A DNA stretch of 64,000 bases, from the NCBI RefSeq assembly GCF_030463565.1, contig NC_134662.1:620001-684000 (forward strand). The letters are read 5' to 3'. The position numbers and the translations under genes are program-made. Shown here one piece after another: positions 55,975 to 64,000 of the stretch (its first letter is position 1; every line of letters begins with the position of its first letter). The DNA is from Pelecanus crispus (taxonomy: Eukaryota; Chordata; Aves; Pelecaniformes; Pelecanidae). The notes beneath the pieces were generated by a model. That model worked only from the letters and a program-made list of their open reading frames with translations. It was not told where the DNA came from and ran no database searches.

Positions 55975-56720
55975 TGTCAGTTCTGTGATTCCCTTGGCCT
56001 AAATTAAGGTGAGACACCACCAAATGTTCGATTAAGCACTTTATTGATGGTAGAAAACAACCTGAACTTGGAAAGCGTAATGGTAGGCAACCTGAACTAG
56101 GAAAGCATAACGGCAGGCAACATGGGTTCTAATTGGAATACTTACAAGAAGAAAGGAAAAATAAGAGGAAAAGTGGGTGGGGAGGGAGAGGGGGGCAGCG
56201 AGGGGTGGGGGGCGGAGAGAGAGAGAGAGCGATCCCCTCCCTTGGATCCTACAATGTCGATGGCAAACATGACGATCCTCCAATAGTGGGTGTCCACGTG
56301 GCTCCTTGGAGTTGTGTCTTTTATAGACCCGTTCCCGCCTCTCAATCGCGCCAGTCCCGCCCCCTTGAGGACTTACATGGTTCTTGTTCCAGAATGTTCT
56401 TGATCATGCGCACAGGCGTCATTGTGGGGGGTGGTCACAAGGGGTCTTTCAGGTGGTAGTGAGCCCCTTCCTCAGATGAATGCTGTATGACCTTTGGCCA
56501 TATATGGTGAGTTGTAAGGCACACCAGAAAGTGGAACTGCGCATCCTCCCACAGGCCTTCCCAGCTCTGTGCCAATTGGCTTCTCACCTGTGGTTTAGTG
56601 TTGTTATGCAGACCCTAATTTGTCGCTACGGAGACCTTAACTTGTCTCTATGCAGACCTTAACTTGTCTCACCACAATGTTTGAGACATCAACATACATT
56701 AACTCTTTCAGTCTCTCACA
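55975..56720 (-). mobile_element. Complete solo LTR of a second ERV family
   Basis: On the minus strand it starts TGTGAGAGACTGAAAG at 56720 and ends AGAACTGACA at 55975. TATA box (minus tctataaaag) at about 56319-56328; AATAAA at 56045-56040. R would therefore begin about 25-30 bp downstream of the TATA box. It has high similarity to the truncated LTR at 8090-8450. I do not see a matching target duplication. Confidence 0.85.
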
Positions 56721-57580
56721 AAGGTGTATGCAAAATATAGCACATGGCCACCAGTTCATAAAGAACTGAGAGACATGATGAGGACTCAGCAGCCAGTGTT
56801 GCCTGTACTCAGTGTTATCGCAAGTGACCCTGGCCGAACTTGCACACATCCATTGCAGTACTTGCATGTGAGTATCAGAGAAGCAGTGAATGAAATTCAA
56901 GAGAGAATGAGTGTGAATGAAATCAGTTTTGTTTAAAATAAAATCACCCATTCACTAAGTCACCCTGAGGTTTGCTGCACAGGCTGTGCAAGGGGAGGGG
57001 AGGATGCTCCGACACTCTGCTGGGCTGTCTCAGGACACTTCCTTCTCTTCAAGGTGTGGAGAGCAGGAGGCTGCAGGAGCAGACACCTCAGCAAGGGACC
57101 CTTAAGTGCCCAGTGATGTGAGTCCTGGGGTCCTGACATTCACCCTGAAAATGGTGCTGCAGGCTGAGATTACAGCAGGAGTGGGCGGAGTCAAGCAGTA
57201 CAGAAAGGGCGTTGGATTGCTTGCTGAAGTTGCAGTGTCCAGTATTAGCCACAGGTCGTACACTTTAGAAGCCCTTTCAAGAAGGACAGAGATCCCGGGA
57301 CAGCTTTCCTGTCTGTAATCCCCTGGAGCAGCATACTCAGATCCTGCCAGGCTGCACAGGGGAGACAAAATGGCTCTTGGCTACTTTGGTCTGTACTTAA
57401 AATAGGAACAAAGCTGCTCCCATGTGCCTCCTCACAGAGCCTGGGATTGGGGGGAGGGGGTCGCATGGTATCTGAGAGTGCTCATGGTGTCTGCATCTCT
57501 CTTTTTCCTATTATATTCACAAAGCTCAAGCTACTGAACTTTGGCACCAGGCAATAAGCCACCTTCTCTAGATACCCGAG
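56721..57580. other. No gene recognised
   Basis: Single-copy-looking sequence between two LTRs. Only short chance ORFs. Confidence 0.4.
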
Positions 57581-57582
57581 GT

Positions 57583-58180
57583 TGTAAGTGAAAGGGCTAA
57601 ACCTCTGACAATACCTGACTCAGATAGTTTTAGTTATCTGCTGAGACAGATATTTCGAAGAACGTGACTCCTTGTCTGGCACGATTAAAACAGACCCTGA
57701 GCAAGCTTGTTAGGCTTCCTGTGTAAAACACTGATAACATAGACTCAGGACCCCCGTGCTGAGATAAGCACTCAAGGAGCTGGTCTCGTAGCATTCCAAG
57801 GCCAAAGGACTGATGAGCTAATTCGAATGACCATAAATGGACAAAGGAAGCCCAAAAGTTCAACTAGCGGACAAGTGAAGAAGACTATTGGAGACCACCA
57901 GAGGACCCCTGAAGACCACCAAAGAGGATGACTACGCCTGCGGATTAGACATTTGCATATGTTAATGAGTTCCAAGAAATCTCATGTTTATGTAGATGAA
58001 TTCCCAGAAATCATATGAATATGTATAACTTGATAGTATAAAATCTCTGGAAGTTTGCCAAATTGTTGGAGAACTCATGGTGGAACGATCCCCAGTGCTG
58101 CCCAGCGCTGTAATAAAGAATGCCTGCTTAATAGTAACTTTGTTGCTATTGAGTTTTATTTCGGGAACTTTCTGAAGACT
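57583..58180 (+). mobile_element. Probable ERV LTR
   Basis: Starts tgtaagtgaaagggctaaacc. It has a TATA box tataaaat at 58037-58044 and AATAAA at 58112-58117 (75 bp later, a short R), then ttttatttcgggaac, typical of avian class I LTR U5 ends. The exact end is uncertain (58160-58180). Confidence 0.6.
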
Positions 58181-61100
58181 CCGTTTCCTCTTGAGGAGAG
58201 GTTCGGACTTTGAAGAATAGTATCTGCGAGTTTTTGTATCATAAGGATACCCAAGGACAATCAAGTCAGGCTGATACACAGCAAGAAAAATGTGCGAGTG
58301 AGGCAGTGCAGTGGATGCTGGCAGCAGAAGTGGGTAAGTGGACTGCAATAAGCACCACGACGTGCTGTCTCTGCACGGTGCATCTGAGGCCCCTCTGTCA
58401 TCCTAAACATTAGAGTTGAGAAATCAAATGACACAGTAAGGGCAGACACCTGTGTCAGAGGACTGTAGTGGACATGGCAGTGGGACAAAAGAGGAAGTAG
58501 AGCTGTGTCAATGGGCCATCATCTGTGGGGCAGGATTTAGGGCTGAGTCCATACAGCAGATAGCTGCTGAGATAAGGGGACAGGACAGATAAGGGGGGGG
58601 GCAACTCAATGTCCCCAAATAAAAAATTCTGCAACAGGCTTGAAACAAGTGAAGAAACTGAACTGCACCAGGAGTTGAGAATGACCTAAGTGGGAAAAAA
58701 GGAAGCCGATTAACAAAAATATCTGTACAATGGTGGTAACAGGGAGCTGCACATTATCTTCCTAGGGAATAGTGTGATCAATAGTATTGGAATCTCTTGG
58801 GATGGTGTTGACCCTCAAAAGGGAGCTGTTATTGCAGGAAATTCATAGAAGACACTGCTTTTACAGGACTAGCCATTGGTGGATGGAGACAGAAAGGGAC
58901 CTAGAAGGTTTGCAAATGTATATAATCTCTTCCTAATCAAGACATTCTTTAAATCGCACTAGCTATTCTGTATTTCAGGGTAACTAAGATGGCAGAGACC
59001 TGCTCAAAGCACTCTTGAGCACATTAGGTCTAGGAAGGTATATGAAAGAGTTTTTCTCAGTGTGTTCATGTTGCTTCTTATACTTTCTAAGAATATAAAA
59101 ATAGGTCAAGGATCTAGGTATAAGTTGCTGAATCAAAGATTTTTCAATGTAACTACAACACATGCTATATACAAGTCAGTGCTTCCAGTGTAAGACAGCA
59201 TGGTGAATACACAGTAGGTGGTGAAACCAACGGCACTGTCAGAACCACCTGTGTGTTGCCATTTGTAAAGGTGCTGTAAGTAAAACTAAGCTCTTGCTGT
59301 TGTAATGTGCAGGCTCTGATGGCCTTCAGAGAAACAGGATCTGAGACATTTATATGTGCAGTGCATTATATTATTGCATTATATTTTGTTGAACTGCAAA
59401 TGGAGCTGGACTCCTTCTGGTATGCCTTAATCATGTAAATGCCCATTACCCTATTGACCCCAGCCAATGCTGAAACTGTGCCGAGTCAGGTGTAGTGAGC
59501 AGGCAGCTGTGGAGCGCCCAGGTGGAGCTAGAATTCACAGTCTCTAAAGAAGAGGTTGCCAGCAGATTTGGAACAGAGTTATCTGCTTTCTCTGAAGACA
59601 CGTGAGGATTTATTTTGAATCACCTAGCTTAGCTGATTACATAAAGACTTTAAGACTCCTTAACCTGTTAGGGTTAGGAGTGTTGGCACGAGTAATGTCA
59701 CCAATTTCGAACAAGAACATTTCTAGAAGGGAGGTTTGGTGCAGTTAATAATGGCTGGGCCTCCTCTTGAGAAGCATAGTATCTGTCCACTGTCACCCTC
59801 ATTGCCTGACCATAATCACATGCCTAACCATAACCTACAGGAAAGTAGATTTCTGAGTTTGTCTGTTGCTGATGACTCCTTCTAAATTCCCAGCTTACTC
59901 TGCTTTGACAGAGACATGAAGTGATAACCAGAAAGGCATGTTCAAAAGGACAGTCATGTTAGCAACAGCACCTTGTCAGATTTCAGATGTAAGTAATTGC
60001 ATGCTTTTCCCTGAAATATATGCAGTTCCAGTTAGACACTGTCTCACAGTATCCTCTCTTAAGATCTGAGGAATTGCATTATCTGCTGAAGACAGCCTCC
60101 CCCTTTCTTCATAAACAGGATGTATTTCAGGATTAGATGAACCAATCCCATGGATATGCTGTGTCCTGGTCTTGAATTATAATGGCTTTGGGATCCTTGG
60201 GATTGAGAGGTGCATGAAGAAGATGGTTGGGCGAGGTGTCATGAGAGAGTCATGACTCAGAGTGACTTGAACTTAAATGTAAGAAACCATCTATTTTCCA
60301 CACTATAACCGAGGTGAGATCTGTTGGTGGGAAGATGGACTAGGAAGGCTGCAGTCCCCAGCAGCTCTGTCCAACCACGTGTGCCACATCACGCAGGAGC
60401 ACTCACCTCGCCATCACCGACCCTGGCGCACACCACCTGTAGGCTTATCAGCATTTATTTATGTTTGGAGTTTGATTTCACCGTCGGCTGGGTGTGCAGG
60501 GACTTTGGTTTTCCACACGAGGGTGCTGTCCACATTGGCAAAGGCCACACCAGGTTTTGCAGTAGAGCACATCATAACCCAGCATCGCACCAGAGAGCTC
60601 ACAGACAAACTGACCATCAGGCCCGGCCAGAGCTTTACTTGGACTTGTTGAACAGGATTTCAGAGGGTGATTCTTTCATAGACTATAACTAGAGGACTTG
60701 TTTGACATCTGAATACAATATCACAAATGGCAGCTGGTGGATAAATGATTACATTAAAAAAACCCTGGTTTTCTTCCTCATAAATATATTGTAATATAAA
60801 CACTAACTCGTCAGGGGTTCAGCAGCCTATGTTCTAAAATGATAAGTGATTTTTAAGTACCTCAAATCCTAATTATTTCATGAAACAACTTGAAGAAGCC
60901 TGATATTTAGAGAATGTATATTCATCTTTGTGTTTCAGACCCCTTTGGATGTCTCAACGTACATATCCCCAAAAGACTGGTAACTTGTATGGCTTCAAGG
61001 GAGCACTCTCTACAGTGGGAATGAGGGGCAGTGTTCAGCACTCAGAGTCGTAGTTCAGAATTCACCATGATTTATGCAACTGATGAGGCATGTACGGGTC

Positions 61101-61275
61101 ATATTCCTGTGCATCAGCTCAGGGCTCCTCAGCAAGGCTTTGAGTTCTGAGTTGCTTTGCTGTGTGGAGCCTTGCAGGTCTGTGCTGTGCTTTGACGATG
61201 CTGCGGGTCTGTGTGCTGGTGACTCTGGCAATTACTGGCAGAGACTTCTCCTCCTGAGTGGCGGGACCTCTCTGA
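58181..61275. other. No gene or repeat recognised
   Basis: About 3 kb of single-copy-looking sequence with few ORFs over 60 codons. The longest (60324-60692 +) shows no domain. It could be intergenic or intronic. Confidence 0.45.
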
Positions 61276-61280
61276 GAGAG

Positions 61281-61844
61281 TGTCGTGGTTTAGTTCCAGC
61301 CAGCAACTCAGTACCACGCAGCCGCTCGCTCACTCCCCCTACCCCAATGGCATGGGGGAGAGAATCGGAGGAGTCAGAGTGAGAAACACTCCTGGGTTGA
61401 GATAAGAACAGTTTAATAATTGAAATAAAATAAAGTAAAATAATAATAATAACAATATAATAATAATAGTAATAATAATATACAAAGCAAGTGATGCACA
61501 ATGCAATTGCTCACCACCCGACGACCGATACCCAGACAGTTCCCGAGCAGTGGTCGCTGCTCCCCGGCCAACCCCCCCCAGTTTATATACTGAGCATGAC
61601 GTCATATGGTATGGAATAGCCCTTTGGTCAGTTTGGATCAACTATTCTGGCTGTGCCCCCTCCCAGTTTCTTGTGCGCCTGGCAGAGCATGGGAAGCTGA
61701 AAAAGTCCTTGACTAGCATAAGCTGTACTCAGCAACAACTAAAAACATCAGCATGTTATCAACATTCTTCTACTAAATCCAAAACACAGCACTATGCCTG
61801 CTGCTAGGAAGAAAATTAACTCTATCCCAGCCGAAACCAGGACA
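61281..61844 (-). mobile_element. Solo ERV-L-like LTR with 5-bp target duplication
   Basis: Complete LTR, minus orientation, nearly identical to 5381-5950 and 26770-27324. Minus TATATAAAC lies near 61585. It is flanked by gagag at 61276-61280 and 61845-61849, a perfect 5-bp target-site duplication. Confidence 0.92.
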
Positions 61845-61849
61845 GAGAG

Positions 61850-63640
61850 TCACAGCTAACCTAAGGAAAAAAAAAAAGAAAAAAAGACAAATAACACCCT
61901 GAACATAGCCCCTTCCTTTGCTCCAGTGGTCTTAGATGTTTTTGTTTCACCCTCTGCACACACTGAAATGAGCAGATTTTTGCTCGTGGAAGGCCCAAAC
62001 CAAATCCTTTGGAAGTCAGTGGGAGTTTTTCATTGACATCAGTGGGCTTTGGATCAGACCCAGAAAAGCTGGCTTTATGAATACAGACGCTGCAGGTCAA
62101 GCACTGTTTTAAGTTGGTTTCAGTGATGCCACCCAAGGAGCTACAGGACCACTACCTGCATGTAGGAGCACTGGGGTCCCCCCAGTGGTCTATGATACGG
62201 CCAGAGATTCCTGACACAATTGCAACTCCAGGGCCCTACCACATCCTGCAAATATATTCATGATACATTTGCCCAGATACTAATCTGTTCGTGGCAACCT
62301 GGCTACTGGAGCAGAAACTTTTTCAAGCCATCAGTCTGCTACGACCTTGTGTATTGCTTGATCGGAACGGAGCACGTGGACTAGAATGCGTAAGCGAGAA
62401 AACTGTAACAAGTCACTGTATTTATTTTAAAATTGTTAACATTTCTGTATGCACAGGTATTTATAACCATGCTTATCATAACCCTGTGCTGACTACAGCT
62501 TTAGAAAAGTCTGGAAATAAAGAGCTGATGGACAGCATTTTAGTAAGATGAGAGCAGTCTTAAGTGCTCCAAGAATGCATTATAGCACACTGGCAAACAA
62601 TAATAGCACACACGATCTCTAGTCCCAAGACTTGAAAGCAAGAATGATGGGGTGGAATTTTTTTTGCCCTATGTAACACAGGAGGACAGAACAGATCATC
62701 TTAAGGATTTTTCTCTGGCCTTCAAATCTATACAGCTGTACTGCAGTGATTCCAAAGCTGTGGTCCACAGTATTAGCTCTTTCGCCTTGTTTTGACTGAA
62801 ATAGTATGTAGTACTTTAACCACTGTTTTTCCATATAAAGAACATCTGCAATTTTCTGAAGGACCTTTTTTTTTTCCTTTTTTTCTTCACTTGTGAAGAA
62901 AACATTGGGTTAAACTAAACGCATTCATTGCTGTCAAAAGATGAAATGTGGAACTGCAGAAATGGGTTCCAGCATCACCCACTCAAGTGTTTATAGGCTG
63001 CTATATGTCCTGCTCGATGCATGATGTTTGGATTTTAGAATGTAATTGTGTGTGCATGCATTCATACAGGTATTTAAAATGTATTTTTACACAAGTGATA
63101 GAGCAGGTGCTCGGGCATGAAATTAGCAGATTTGTTGTAAAGAGCTTTAGGAGAGTAACGGAGGTAAAAGAAGAGGTTCCAGGCAAAAGAAAAGGGGGGA
63201 GCGTGCACGACAAGCAAAGGAGCAGAAGCTGGTTCAGCGGGGCAGTGGTAGGATGGCTGAAGGCTGTCTTCCATGAGACTGCAATGGGAGCAAGGGTCTT
63301 GTGATGAAGCTTCACCTTCTTTACCTTTTTGCTTGCACTCGCGAGAGGTGCATACAAAATAACCATTAGGCTAGTTCATTAGCATTTCATTCTCACTTTG
63401 GCAGCGCAAAATGGCACCGTGCAATGGCAGCGTTACCTGGCAGTGCCAACGACAGAAAATCGGGTCTTTGGTGGCGTTCTGCCGGGACTCCATCCGTATC
63501 AGGGCTGCCATGTCCTTCGTGTCACCTCACGCACGTCCTAGCACGGCTGTCCCTTCCTTCCCGGAGCCATTCGCACCCTCTGGGGAAGGCGAACAGGCCA
63601 AGTGTTCCTTTAATGTCGTGACACGCTTCCTGCATGCCCC
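61850..63640. other. No gene recognised
   Basis: AT-rich single-copy-looking sequence that becomes GC-rich after about 63400. No domain found in its short ORFs. Confidence 0.4.
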
Positions 63641-63644
63641 ATCG

Positions 63645-64000
63645 CTCCTGGCAGGGCTCAGACAGGGTGAGGCACTCCGGGGCCACCAGCACCTGCCTGT
63701 CCTGCCAAAGCCCCTCCCGCGCCCCGGCCCCAGCAGGCCCGGGTGCCCCCGCTTCTGGCCCGCCGGCTTTGGGTGCCCACCAAAGCCCTCCCGCCGGAGG
63801 GAGACCCGCTCCGGGGGGCCGCAGGGCCCTCAGCGCCCTCAGCTCAGGGCTCTCCCCGCCGCGCCGAGGCCTTTCCGCGGCGGCCGCCCTGAGGCCGGGG
63901 GCCCGGGCGGGAAGGCGGCGGGCAGGGCTGGCCCAGGAGAGGAGAGGCCCGGCCCGGCCCGGCCCGGCCCGGCCGGCGGCGGGGGGGAGCAGAGCAGCGC
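63645..64000. promoter_or_regulatory. CpG-island-like GC-rich block at the window edge
   Basis: Very high GC with many CpGs (cgccgcgccgag, cgcggcggccgcc) and a ggccc/ccggc repeat at 63945-63975. The sharp change from the AT-rich sequence to its left suggests a promoter CpG island of a gene lying to the right of, or spanning, the window edge. No TATA box. Confidence 0.55.

Noticed and set aside
60324-60692. 122-codon plus frame as a gene
   Set aside because: No domain, no splice context and no repeat or homology that I recognise.

Overview
This is vertebrate nuclear DNA, almost certainly from a bird. The evidence is the many CR1 (chicken repeat 1) LINE fragments with avian-type 3' tails, avian ERV-L-like LTRs, two olfactory receptor sequences of the avian-expanded OR14-like type, and GC-rich, minisatellite-packed DNA typical of bird microchromosomes or unplaced/sex-linked contigs. 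There are no operons or prokaryotic features. No host gene in the window is complete and clean; most of the sequence is mobile-element debris, tandem repeats and broken genes.

Layout. 0-15 kb: a degraded OR pseudogene (+), old CR1 tails, a solo ERV-L-like LTR with a 5-bp target duplication, the 3' half of a second ERV family (integrase, env-like region, polypurine tract, truncated LTR, minus strand), then a nearly intact OR pseudogene (minus) with one nonsense codon, and the 3' end of an ERV-L-like copy. 15-22 kb: pentanucleotide and 173-bp tandem repeats, then a roughly 4.8-kb inverted arrangement (22-bp minisatellite, LTR, LTR in reverse, minisatellite in reverse). 22-30 kb: the 5' two thirds of an ERV-L-like provirus (minus: LTR, primer-binding site, hydrophobic leader ORF, gag, protease, RT/RNase H, start of integrase). 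It lies between two near-identical inverted copies of a CR1 endonuclease segment; one arm belongs to a CR1 that still has its GC-rich 5' end and ORF1.

30-48 kb: three blocks of a repeat with a unit of about 190 bp, one of them with units in both orientations; a (CTCTT)n microsatellite; a solo LTR with internal repeats; then about 9 kb of dense GC-rich minisatellites. Inside these sits a seven-exon ADP-ribosylarginine hydrolase (ADPRH-like) gene or pseudogene with good splice sites but three reading-frame slips near G runs. 47-50 kb: three phase-compatible exons of a USP-type deubiquitinase (minus), whose last exon reads directly into the 190-bp array. 50-58 kb: a long CR1 (minus), a retroviral env remnant readable in one frame through five stops, another CR1 (+), and LTRs. 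58-64 kb: mostly unrecognised single-copy-looking sequence with one more solo LTR, ending in a CpG-island-like GC-rich block that may be the promoter of a gene beyond the right edge.

The most notable items are the ADPRH-like gene hidden in minisatellite DNA, the inverted CR1 duplication around an ERV, the 190-bp repeat and its junction with the USP-like exon, and the single-frame env remnant. All family names rest on recognising motifs by eye; no database search was run.
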